Assembly: GCA_903970565.1 (NCBI GenBank)
Contig: CAJCJE010000050.1
Span: forward strand, 1-9,756
DNA from: Candidatus Melainabacteria bacterium
GTDB taxonomy: Bacteria; Actinomycetota; Actinomycetes; Mycobacteriales; Pseudonocardiaceae
DNA length: 9,756 bases
Direction of reading: 5' to 3'
Shown here: positions 1-5,935 of the stretch, one piece after another
Position numbering within the stretch: position 1 is the first letter of the stretch
Layout of the letters: every line of letters begins with the position of its first letter
Notes under the pieces: model-generated
What the model was told of the DNA's origin: nothing
What the model saw: the letters and a program-made list of their open reading frames with translations, nothing else
The model's database searches: none
Program-made: the position numbers and the translations under genes

Positions 1-1302
1 GTTGCCGCCCTGGCTGCCGTCGGTGGACGGGGAGCTGTAGATCGCCGAGTTGATCCCGATGACCTGGCCCTGCGTGTTGACCAGCGCGCCACCGGAGTTG
101 CCGGGGTTGATCGGCGCGTCGGTCTGGATGGCGTCCATCACGGTTTCCTGGCTGTTCTGGTCGCCGTCGCTGGCCACCGTCGGACGGTGCAGCGAGCTGA
201 CGATGCCCGAGGTCACCGTGCCGGACAGGCCGTAGGGGGCACCGATCGCGACGACGTCCTGCCCGACCTGGAGGTTGGTCGCGGTGCCGAGGGTGGCGAT
301 CGGCAGACCGGAGACACCCTGGGCCTGGATCACCGCGATGTCGGATGTCGGGTCGCGGCCGATGATGCTCGCGTTCACCGTCCTGCCGTTGGAGAAGATC
401 ACCTGGATCTGGCCCGCGCCGTCCGCCGCGTCGGCGACCACGTGGTTGTTGGTGAGGATCTTGCCGTCGCTGGTGAGGATGACGCCCGAACCGGTGTCAC
501 CGGAGACGCCCTGGTCGGACTGGACCTGAACGGAGATCTCCACCACCGTCGGCAGCACCTTGTTGGCGACCGCCTGCACCGAACCGGCCGGCGCGGAAGC
601 CTGCGTCGCGGTCGGCACCGGTTCGGTGAGCGCGCTCTGCACCGAGGCGTTGGAGTTGTTGCCACCGAAGAAGTAGCCACCGAGGCTGCCGGCCGCGCCA
701 CCGACGACCAGGGCCAGCACCACGACCCCCGCGACCAGGGGCCCCCGGCCGCGCTTGCGTGGCGCGCCGGCGGACATGGTCTGGGTCTGCTGGCCGCCCA
801 GTGGCGGGTAGCTGCCGAAGTTGACGCCGGCACTCGGATAGCCGCCGGGAGGTTCGGCGGTCGGGCCGTTCGGGTAGTGGGCGGTGGGGTCGGCGGAACC
901 GAGGCTGGGGTAGCCGCCAGTGTTGTCCGGCGACGGCAGCTGTGGATAGGTCGGGCCATCGGAGTGCTGGTAGTTGCTGGTGGGCTGGTCGGCCGGTGCG
1001 GCACCGGGTAGTTGGGCGGCCTGGATGGCCGGGTACCCACCGGACTGTTCACCGGGGACCTGCGCGGTCGGCTGATCCGCCGGCCGGTAGGTCTGGTAGC
1101 CGGCCGACCACGGGCTCGGCTGCCCGGGCGGCGTCAACTCGGCCGGCCCCGGCTGCCGCGGGGGCTGGCCCTGCGGATGGCTGGCCTGCTCGGGGCCGGA
1201 ATTCTGGGCGCTCCAGGTGCTGGCGTCGGCCGGCGTCGCCGCGCCCTCGCTCGGTTGGTGCTCCGGAACATTTCCCGCTGCACCGGGGGTGTTCTCCGTC
1301 AT
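1..1302 (-). CDS. Membrane-anchored HtrA/DegP-type (S1C) serine protease, PepD-like, C-terminus cut by window edge
   Basis: 434 residues are visible from ATG at 1302; the reading frame is open at base 1. Residues 1-187 are a Pro/Gln/Gly-rich, presumably cytoplasmic region with three GGYP motifs. A basic patch (RKRGRG, about 182-187) precedes one hydrophobic segment (about 188-214), so the catalytic part should lie outside the membrane. The trypsin-like domain follows, with a recognisable triad: His287 in NNHVV, Asp321 in DPTSDIAVI and Ser403 in PGNSGGAL. By family knowledge such proteins end in a PDZ domain, which would lie beyond the left edge. They degrade or refold misfolded envelope proteins. 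The organisation resembles mycobacterial PepD, normally encoded next to mprAB; here deoR-galT lies between. No Shine-Dalgarno sequence precedes the ATG, but an MprA-type direct repeat ends 21 bp upstream. Family assignment is firm; orthology to PepD is inferred. Confidence 0.93.
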   Translation of the reverse strand, partial: MTENTPGAAGNVPEHQPSEGAATPADASTWSAQNSGPEQASHPQGQPPRQPGPAELTPPGQPSPWSAGYQTYRPADQPTAQVPGEQSGGYPAIQAAQLPGAAPADQPTSNYQHSDGPTYPQLPSPDNTGGYPSLGSADPTAHYPNGPTAEPPGGYPSAGVNFGSYPPLGGQQTQTMSAGAPRKRGRGPLVAGVVVLALVVGGAAGSLGGYFFGGNNSNASVQSALTEPVPTATQASAPAGSVQAVANKVLPTVVEISVQVQSDQGVSGDTGSGVILTSDGKILTNNHVVADAADGAGQIQVIFSNGRTVNASIIGRDPTSDIAVIQAQGVSGLPIATLGTATNLQVGQDVVAIGAPYGLSGTVTSGIVSSLHRPTVASDGDQNSQETVMDAIQTDAPINPGNSGGALVNTQGQVIGINSAIYSSPSTDGSQGGN

Positions 1303-1308
1303 GGCCCT

Positions 1309-1314
1309 ACTGTG
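1309..1314 (-). promoter_or_regulatory. Putative -10 element of the protease gene (leaderless start)
   Basis: On the minus strand CACAGT lies 6 bp before the ATG at 1302, so transcription would begin at or near the A of the start codon. The same NACANT hexamer at the same distance occurs before the response regulator gene. The match to the actinobacterial TANNNT consensus is partial (missing first T), so this rests on the parallel between the two promoters and on the absence of a ribosome binding site. Confidence 0.4.
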
Positions 1315-1323
1315 GGCCATCGC

Positions 1324-1342
1324 CCTGAGAACATGCTGAGAC
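1324..1342 (-). promoter_or_regulatory. MprA-type box: two 8-bp direct repeats upstream of the protease gene
   Basis: Minus-strand sequence GTCTCAGC-ATG-TTCTCAGG: two 8-bp half-sites with a 3-bp spacer (11-bp period, one helical turn). This is the size and arrangement described for the mycobacterial MprA box. The core TCTCAG is identical in both halves and in both halves of the box before the response regulator gene. The box ends 21 bp before the ATG and 9 bp before the proposed -10, where OmpR/PhoB-type activators typically replace a -35 element. Binding by the regulator encoded at 5048-5743 is inferred. Confidence 0.72.
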
Positions 1343-1401
1343 AGCCCTTGGCGCAATGTGTGGAATCGCGGCTGTGCCAGGGCATTACCCCGATCGGGTG
1401 T

Positions 1402-2490
1402 TCAGCTCGGGTTGCCGCGCAGCCGTTCGGCGATCTGCTCCGGGGTCGCGTCGTTGATCCAGACCGCCATTCCGGACTCCGAGCCGGCCAGGTACTTGAG
1501 CTTGTCCCTGGTGCGCAGCACCGAGAACACCTCAAGGTGCAGCCAGGCCAGCTCGCGGGCGGTGCGCACCGGTGCCTGGTGCCAGGCGGCAATGTAGGGC
1601 AGCGGGCGGCTGTAGAGGGCGTCCATCTGATGCAGTACCCGCAGGTACAACTCGGCGAAGTCGTCCCGCTCGGCCTCGGTCAGCGCCGGCAGGTCGGGTA
1701 CCTGGCGATGCGGGACCACGTGCACCTCGACCGGCCAGCGCGCGGCGGCCGGCACGAACGCGGTCCAGTACCGGCCGCTGGCCACCACCCTGGTGCCGAC
1801 GGCCCGTTCGGCGGCGAGTACGTCGCCCATCACCGGCCGGCCGTGCTCGGCGAGGTAGCCGCGCGCCGTGGCCAGCATCAGCTCGGTCTTCGGGGTGACG
1901 AACGGGTAGCCGTAGATCTGCCCGTGCGGGTGGCTGAGCGTGACGCCGATTTCCTCGCCACGGTTCTCGAACGGGAAAACCTGCTGCACGCCAGGGAACG
2001 TGCCGAACTCCTCGGTCCGATCGGCCCACACGTCGACCACGGTGCGGACCCGGCTCGGCGAGAGTTCCCCGAAGGACCGGCCGTGGTCGCTGGTGAAGCA
2101 GACCACCTCGCACCGGCCTTGACCGGGTGCCATCGGCACCATCGGCATCCCCGGCACGGTCGGCGTGGTGTCCGGTACGGACTGGGCGAAGGACGGGAAC
2201 CGGTTCTCGAAGACGACGACGTCGTAGTCGCTCTCCGGGATCTCGGTCGGCCGGCCCTGGCTGCTCGGACACAGTGGACACAGGTCGGCGGGCGGCTTGT
2301 AGGTGCGGGTCTGCCGGTGCGAGGCGATCGCGACCCACTCGCCGGTCAGCGGATCGCGGCGGATGACCGAGTGCGGTGCCTGCGCCGGCAGGTCCCTGGT
2401 GTCCTTGGCATTGCGGGCCGGTGCGGTGGGGGTGTCATCGAAGTAGATGATCTCGCGCCCGTCAGCGAGTTGGCTGACCGAACGTTTCAC
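1402..2490 (-). CDS. galT: Galactose-1-phosphate uridylyltransferase
   Basis: A 362-residue cytoplasmic enzyme of the Leloir pathway. It swaps UMP between UDP-glucose and galactose-1-phosphate, giving UDP-galactose and glucose-1-phosphate. Visible motifs are a zinc-type CPLC pair (71-74), the FENRFPS substrate segment (94-100), SDHGRSF (134-140) whose His136 is a likely third metal ligand, and the HPHGQIYGYPF active site (187-197), in which His189 should be the uridylylated nucleophile. Length is normal for the family. The start is GTG at 2490, preceded by a strong AGGAG five bases upstream, and it overlaps the TGA of the DeoR gene by four bases (GTGA), so the two are translationally coupled. 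No galK or galE follows: the next gene is the HtrA-type protease, 99 bp on. Expression is probably governed by the upstream DeoR repressor. Identification is firm. Confidence 0.95.
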   Translation of the reverse strand: MKRSVSQLADGREIIYFDDTPTAPARNAKDTRDLPAQAPHSVIRRDPLTGEWVAIASHRQTRTYKPPADLCPLCPSSQGRPTEIPESDYDVVVFENRFPSFAQSVPDTTPTVPGMPMVPMAPGQGRCEVVCFTSDHGRSFGELSPSRVRTVVDVWADRTEEFGTFPGVQQVFPFENRGEEIGVTLSHPHGQIYGYPFVTPKTELMLATARGYLAEHGRPVMGDVLAAERAVGTRVVASGRYWTAFVPAAARWPVEVHVVPHRQVPDLPALTEAERDDFAELYLRVLHQMDALYSRPLPYIAAWHQAPVRTARELAWLHLEVFSVLRTRDKLKYLAGSESGMAVWINDATPEQIAERLRGNPS

Positions 2491-3284
2491 GCGGTCTCCT
2501 CTTGGCGCCGGCTGACCGGCGCGATCAGTAGATCGCCGACCTGCTCGGCGAGTACCGCGCGGGCCTCGGCCGGCAGGCCGTCGTCGACGAGCAGGACGTC
2601 CGCCTCGTTGAGCGCGGCGATGGTGGAGATGCCGACGACGCCGTACTTGGTGTGGTCGGCGACGACCACCAGCCGGCCGGCGGCCTCGACGAACGCCCGG
2701 TTGGTTTCGCTCTCGTTGAGGTTGGGGGTGGTGAACCCGGACCGGTCGGCGAAGCCGTGCACGCCGAGGAAGACCACGTCCAGGTGCAGGGTGCGCAGTG
2801 CCTGCACCGCGACCGGGCCGACCAGCGCGTCGGACGGGGTGCGCACTCCGCCGGTGAGTACCACGGTGCGGTCGGCCCGACCGCTCTGCCGAAGCACGTC
2901 GGCGACCCGGATCGAGTTGGTCACCACGGTCAGGTCGGGCACGTCGGCGAGGAACCGGGCCAGCGTCCAGGTGGTGGTGCCGGCCGAGAGGCCGATCGCG
3001 GTACCGGGCCTGACCAGGGTCGCGGCCTGGTGGGCGATGGCTTCCTTCTCCGGTAGCTGGCGCACCGACTTCGCCTCGAAACCGGGTTCCTCGACGCTGC
3101 GCCCGGCCAGCGAGGTCGCGCCGCCGTACACCTTTTCCACCAGTCCACGGGCGGCGAGCACGTCGAGGTCTCGGCGGACGGTCATGTCCGAGACACCGAG
3201 TTGGTCGACGAGGTCGGAGACGCGCACCGCGCCGATGCGCCGCACTTCGTCAAGAATCACCGACTGCCGCTGTCGAGCCAGCAC
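2487..3284 (-). CDS. DeoR-family transcriptional repressor, probably of galT and sugar metabolism
   Basis: A 265-residue regulator starting at GTG 3284, chosen because CGGAG lies six bases upstream and because DeoR proteins typically begin M-L-A-R-Q-R-Q; an upstream ATG at 3368 would add 28 unrelated residues and would lie inside the proposed operator. The N-terminal winged helix-turn-helix (about 5-57) has the family signature VSDMTVRRDLDVL, followed by the usual KVYGGA at 51-56. The C-terminal sugar-phosphate sensing domain (about 75-230) shows GLSAGTTTW (98-106), VVTNS (120-124), VVLTGG (141-146), LNESETNR (189-196) and ADHTKYG (209-215). Family members bind operators and are released by a phosphorylated sugar. 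Overlap with galT makes a galactose-pathway effector plausible, but the ligand cannot be read from sequence. It probably represses its own promoter through the dyad upstream. Confidence 0.9.
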   Translation of the reverse strand: MLARQRQSVILDEVRRIGAVRVSDLVDQLGVSDMTVRRDLDVLAARGLVEKVYGGATSLAGRSVEEPGFEAKSVRQLPEKEAIAHQAATLVRPGTAIGLSAGTTTWTLARFLADVPDLTVVTNSIRVADVLRQSGRADRTVVLTGGVRTPSDALVGPVAVQALRTLHLDVVFLGVHGFADRSGFTTPNLNESETNRAFVEAAGRLVVVADHTKYGVVGISTIAALNEADVLLVDDGLPAEARAVLAEQVGDLLIAPVSRRQEETA

Positions 3285-3338
3285 CTGACACTCCGTTCCG
3301 CTCCCAGCCGGGCCCGAATCCAGCTGGTTTGACCGGCG

Positions 3339-3368
3339 AATACACCAAAAGTCTACACACTCCAACAA
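3339..3368 (-). promoter_or_regulatory. Putative promoter of the deoR-galT operon
   Basis: On the minus strand TTGTTG (3368-3363) and TGTATT (3344-3339) are separated by 18 bp, giving a predicted start near 3332 and an untranslated leader of about 48 nt with a good ribosome binding site. The -35 hexamer matches the consensus only in part. It falls inside the dyad at 3354-3390, as expected for a repressible promoter. Confidence 0.45.
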
Positions 3369-3390
3369 TCGAACTGTTGGGATCTGTGTA
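3354..3390. promoter_or_regulatory. Imperfect ~37-bp dyad, candidate DeoR operator
   Basis: Two nested inverted repeats share almost the same centre. The inner pair is CCAACA (3362-3367) and TGTTGG (3375-3380), centre 3371. The outer pair is TACACA (3354-3359) and TGTGTA (3385-3390), centre 3372. Both arm pairs are perfectly complementary. The dyad sits 70-106 bp upstream of the DeoR GTG and covers the proposed -35. No other gene starts nearby, so autoregulation of deoR-galT is the simplest reading. Confidence 0.55.
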
Positions 3391-3404
3391 ACCGTTGCGG
3401 TAAC
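3388..3404. repeat. Second short inverted repeat next to the operator
   Basis: GTAACCG-TTG-CGGTAAC: 7-bp arms with one mismatched pair around a 3-bp centre, abutting the larger dyad. It could be an auxiliary operator half or a site for another regulator of the deoR-galT promoter. It is too short to assign. Confidence 0.35.
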
Positions 3405-3463
3405 ACTGGGTCAATCGAGGCGATCCGGCAGGTCAACGCCGCGCGGAGGCTTGACAGCGGGCA

Positions 3464-3497
3464 GCCCCGCCGGGAGTGGCTGCTGGGCCGGCGGGGC
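3464..3497 (-). terminator. GC-rich hairpin after the sensor kinase gene
   Basis: Arms GCCCCGCCGG (3464-3473) and CCGGCGGGGC (3488-3497) are perfectly complementary over 10 bp with a 14-nt loop. The hairpin lies 43 bp past the kinase stop and before the deoR promoter. There is no U-tract, which is common for actinobacterial terminators. It probably ends the regulator/kinase transcript and insulates deoR-galT. Confidence 0.55.
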
Positions 3498-3539
3498 CGT
3501 TCGATGAGCATCGGGTCGGAGGCTCGGCGAGTGGGCAGG

Positions 3540-5051
3540 TCAGGCGGGCCGGCCGGGCAGGCGCAGGGTCATCAGCGCGCCGCCTTCCGGCGCGTGCCCG
3601 GCATAGGCCATCCCACCGTGGCGCTGCGCGGCCTGCCAGACGATGGACAGGCCGAGGCCGGAGCCGGGTAGCGGGCGGGCATCGGTGGACCGGTAGAACC
3701 GCTCGAACACGTGCGGCAGGTCCTCGTCGGAGATACCGGGGCCGGAATCGGCGACCTCCAGCACGGCCGTGCCGTCACCGAGCGGTCGCAGCACCACCCG
3801 GACCCGGCCGTCGGGCGGGCTGAACTTCACCGCGTTGTCCAGCAGGTTCATCACCGCGCGTTCCAGCGCGCTGGAGTCACCGAGCAGCGACCACGGTTGC
3901 AGGGCCACGTCGAACTGGATGCCGGAACCGCGTCGCCGGGCCCGGTCCAGGGCCCGTTCGACCACCTCGACGAGTTCGACCGGCTCCTGTACCACCTGCG
4001 GCGCGTCCTGCCGGGCCAGTTCGACCAGGTCACCGATGAGGGTGGTCAGCTCGTCGAGTTGGCCGCTCACATCGGCATTGAGTTCAGCGGTGTCCTGTTC
4101 GGACAGTCTCGGCGCACCGGGCTTGTTGGACGCGACCAGCAGTTCGAGGTTGGTACGCAACGAGGTCAGCGGCGTGCGCAGTTCGTGCCCGGCATCCGCG
4201 ACGAGCCGACGCTGCTGTTCCTGGGATTCGGCCAGCGCGCCCAGCATCGAGTTGAAACTCTGGGTCAGCCTGGCCAGTTCGTCGTCGCCGGTGACCTGGA
4301 TCGGCCGCAGGTCACCGGTTCTGGCCACCCGCTCGGTGGCCGCGGTCAACCGCGCGACCGGTCGCAGACCACCGCTGGCGATCGCCGTGCCGGCCAGCGC
4401 GGCGACCACGATGCCGGCGCCGCTGATCAGGAACAGCACCACGCTCAACCGGTCGAGCACACCGTTCTCCGCGGTCAGCGGCTGCGCGGCGACCACGGCC
4501 AGGCCGCTCTGGAACGGTGGGGCGACCGCGACCACCTCGTAGCCGTCCACCTCGTTGACCGAATGCGGCAACTGGTCGGGCGAGGGGTAGGTGTCCTGGG
4601 CCGCGACGTTCTGTTCCTTCGACGTGATCAACCCGGCCGGCACCGAATTCGTGTAGGCCTGCCCGCCGCTGGTGCTCAGCGACTGAGCCTTGCCGCTGGT
4701 GTCGATGACGCTGAACCGGATGGTGTTGAAGTAGTTGCCCGTCGGCAGCGGGAAGGTGAAGTGCTGACCGTCGGTCGAGGAGTGCTGCACGGCGGCGACG
4801 GTCTGGCCGAGCAGGTTCTGTTCGGCCTGGTCGTAGAGGTTGTGCTTGACCGTCATATAGGCGCCCAGCGACACCAGGGCAACCGCGCCGGCCACGCAGA
4901 TCGCGGCCAGCAGGGTGACCCGCGCGCTCAGTGACACCCGGCGGCGCCGTTCCGGCTCCTCCCCCGGCTCGGTCACCACGGGCTCCCTGGGTTCCGGGGG
5001 CTCGGCGCCGACGGTGGCCGGCACGGTCGGCGACTGCACGGTCGTACTCAC
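3540..5051 (-). CDS. mprB: MprB-like sensor histidine kinase
   Basis: A 503-residue membrane kinase. A Pro/Glu-rich cytoplasmic N-terminus (1-40) is followed by membrane segment 1 (about 43-68), an extracytoplasmic sensor region (about 69-202), membrane segment 2 (about 203-225), HAMP (about 226-278), a HisKA domain with [15 protein letters not shown] (287-301; phospho-acceptor His289), and an ATPase domain with the N box NLLDNAVKF (402-410), G1 DSGPGI (435-440) and G2 GSGLGL (463-468). All catalytic motifs are intact. The HisKA segment closely matches mycobacterial MprB, which senses envelope stress. The GTG start at 5051 overlaps the regulator's TGA by four bases and has GGGAGA seven bases upstream, so the pair is co-translated. 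The symbol is given by resemblance and by the MprA-like partner; the sensed signal is inferred from the family. Confidence 0.93.
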   Translation of the reverse strand: MSTTVQSPTVPATVGAEPPEPREPVVTEPGEEPERRRRVSLSARVTLLAAICVAGAVALVSLGAYMTVKHNLYDQAEQNLLGQTVAAVQHSSTDGQHFTFPLPTGNYFNTIRFSVIDTSGKAQSLSTSGGQAYTNSVPAGLITSKEQNVAAQDTYPSPDQLPHSVNEVDGYEVVAVAPPFQSGLAVVAAQPLTAENGVLDRLSVVLFLISGAGIVVAALAGTAIASGGLRPVARLTAATERVARTGDLRPIQVTGDDELARLTQSFNSMLGALAESQEQQRRLVADAGHELRTPLTSLRTNLELLVASNKPGAPRLSEQDTAELNADVSGQLDELTTLIGDLVELARQDAPQVVQEPVELVEVVERALDRARRRGSGIQFDVALQPWSLLGDSSALERAVMNLLDNAVKFSPPDGRVRVVLRPLGDGTAVLEVADSGPGISDEDLPHVFERFYRSTDARPLPGSGLGLSIVWQAAQRHGGMAYAGHAPEGGALMTLRLPGRPA

Positions 5052-5743
5052 GGAGGCGTCTCCCTCAGGACGTAGCCGACCCCGCGCACCGTGTGGATCA
5101 GCCGGGACTCACCCTCGGCCTCGGTCTTGCGCCGCAGGTAGCCGACGTAGACCTCCAGCGCGTTGCCCGAGGTCGGGAAGTCGTAGCCCCAGACGTCCTC
5201 CAAGATGCGTCCCCTGGTGAGCACCTGCTTGGGGTGCGACAGGAACAGCTCCAGCAGCGCGAACTCGGTCCGGGTCAGGCTGATCAGCCGCTCGCCCCTG
5301 CGCACGTCGCGGGTGCCGGGATCGAGTTCGAGGTCGGAGAAGCGCATGGCCGGCGCGGCGTCACCGAGGGTGTCGGACTCGGCGGAGGCGCGCCGCAGCA
5401 GAGCCCGCAGCCGGGCCAGCAGTTCCTCCAGGGCGAAGGGCTTGGGCAGGTAGTCGTCGGCGCCCGCGTCCAGCCCGGCGACCCGGTCGGACACCGCGTC
5501 CCGCGCGGTGAGCACGAGGACCGGCAGGTCGTCGCCGGTGCTGCGCAGTCGCCGGCAGACCTCCAGCCCGTCCAGCCTGGGCATCATCACGTCGAGTACC
5601 AGCGCGTCCGGCCGCTGCGCCTGGATCTGCTCCATCGCGTGCACGCCGTCGCTGGCCAGTTCAACCTGATACCCGTTGAACTGTAGCGAGCGCCGAAGCG
5701 ACTCGCGCACGGCACGGTCGTCATCGACTACGAGGATGCGCAT
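5048..5743 (-). CDS. mprA: MprA-like OmpR/PhoB-family response regulator
   Basis: A 231-residue DNA-binding regulator. The receiver domain (1-118) has the acidic pocket DDD (7-9), phospho-acceptor Asp51 in [10 protein letters not shown], Thr79 in LTA and Lys101 in LPKPF. The C-terminal winged helix (about 132-229) contains [31 protein letters not shown] and the ending [18 protein letters not shown], which matches mycobacterial MprA nearly throughout as I recall it. The start is ATG at 5743, because family members begin directly at RILVVDDD; an upstream ATG at 5797 would place the regulatory box inside the gene. No Shine-Dalgarno sequence precedes it. It should be phosphorylated by the overlapping kinase and activate its own operon and the protease gene at 1302 through matching direct-repeat boxes. 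Confidence 0.95.
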   Translation of the reverse strand: MRILVVDDDRAVRESLRRSLQFNGYQVELASDGVHAMEQIQAQRPDALVLDVMMPRLDGLEVCRRLRSTGDDLPVLVLTARDAVSDRVAGLDAGADDYLPKPFALEELLARLRALLRRASAESDTLGDAAPAMRFSDLELDPGTRDVRRGERLISLTRTEFALLELFLSHPKQVLTRGRILEDVWGYDFPTSGNALEVYVGYLRRKTEAEGESRLIHTVRGVGYVLRETPP

Positions 5744-5749
5744 GTGCCC

Positions 5750-5755
5750 AGTGTC
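5750..5755 (-). promoter_or_regulatory. Putative -10 element of the regulator/kinase operon (leaderless start)
   Basis: GACACT on the minus strand ends 6 bp before the ATG at 5743 and starts 9 bp after the direct-repeat box, the same geometry as at the protease gene. It predicts a transcript beginning at the start codon. The match to TANNNT is partial. Confidence 0.4.
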
Positions 5756-5764
5756 GCGAATCGT

Positions 5765-5783
5765 CCTGAGAGGCGCCTGAGAG
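5765..5783 (-). promoter_or_regulatory. MprA-type box: two perfect 8-bp direct repeats upstream of the response regulator gene
   Basis: Minus-strand sequence CTCTCAGG-CGC-CTCTCAGG: two identical 8-bp half-sites with a 3-bp spacer (11-bp period). It ends 21 bp before the regulator's ATG, exactly as at the protease gene. It matches the 19-bp, two-repeat layout known for the mycobacterial MprA box and is the likely autoregulation site. Confidence 0.8.
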
Positions 5784-5874
5784 ACGGACAAGAACACCCG
5801 GAGGGATGGTTTTCGCAGGCCAGCAGGGCCCTTCCGGAACCAGTCGTCGGGGTCGGACTCTCGACCGCACCGCC

Positions 5875-5935
5875 CGGTTCAGCGGCTTCACGTCGGTTCA
5901 GCGGCCTCGCCCCGGTTCAGCTCGCCCCGGTTCAG
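5875..5935. repeat. Short tandem repeat at the 3' end of the acetyltransferase gene
   Basis: CGGTTCAG occurs four times on the plus strand, at 5875, 5894, 5913 and 5928 (periods 19, 19 and 15 bp), with similar bases between copies. On the minus strand each unit begins CTGAACCG. The first unit in transcription order supplies the TGA stop of the acetyltransferase, and the next repeats an in-frame TGA 15 bp on. It looks like local duplication by slippage. A role in transcript ends or protein binding is possible but not shown. Confidence 0.65.

Noticed and set aside
1389..1398. Palindrome CCCGATCGGG after galT as a terminator
   Set aside because: A 10-bp self-complementary palindrome has no loop and no U-tract, so it is unlikely to terminate transcription; it may be chance.
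1012..3288. Very long open frame (758 codons) on the plus strand
   Set aside because: It is antisense to galT and the DeoR gene, crosses their boundaries, is rich in Arg/Gly/Ala typical of shadow frames in GC-rich DNA, and shows no domain motif.
3285..3368. N-terminal extension of the DeoR protein from ATG at 3368
   Set aside because: The added 28 residues have no family counterpart, the ATG lies inside the dyad and proposed promoter, and GTG 3284 has a good ribosome binding site.
5744..5797. N-terminal extension of the response regulator from an upstream ATG at 5797
   Set aside because: Response regulators of this family begin at the RILVVDDD strand, and the extension is made of the regulatory direct repeat.
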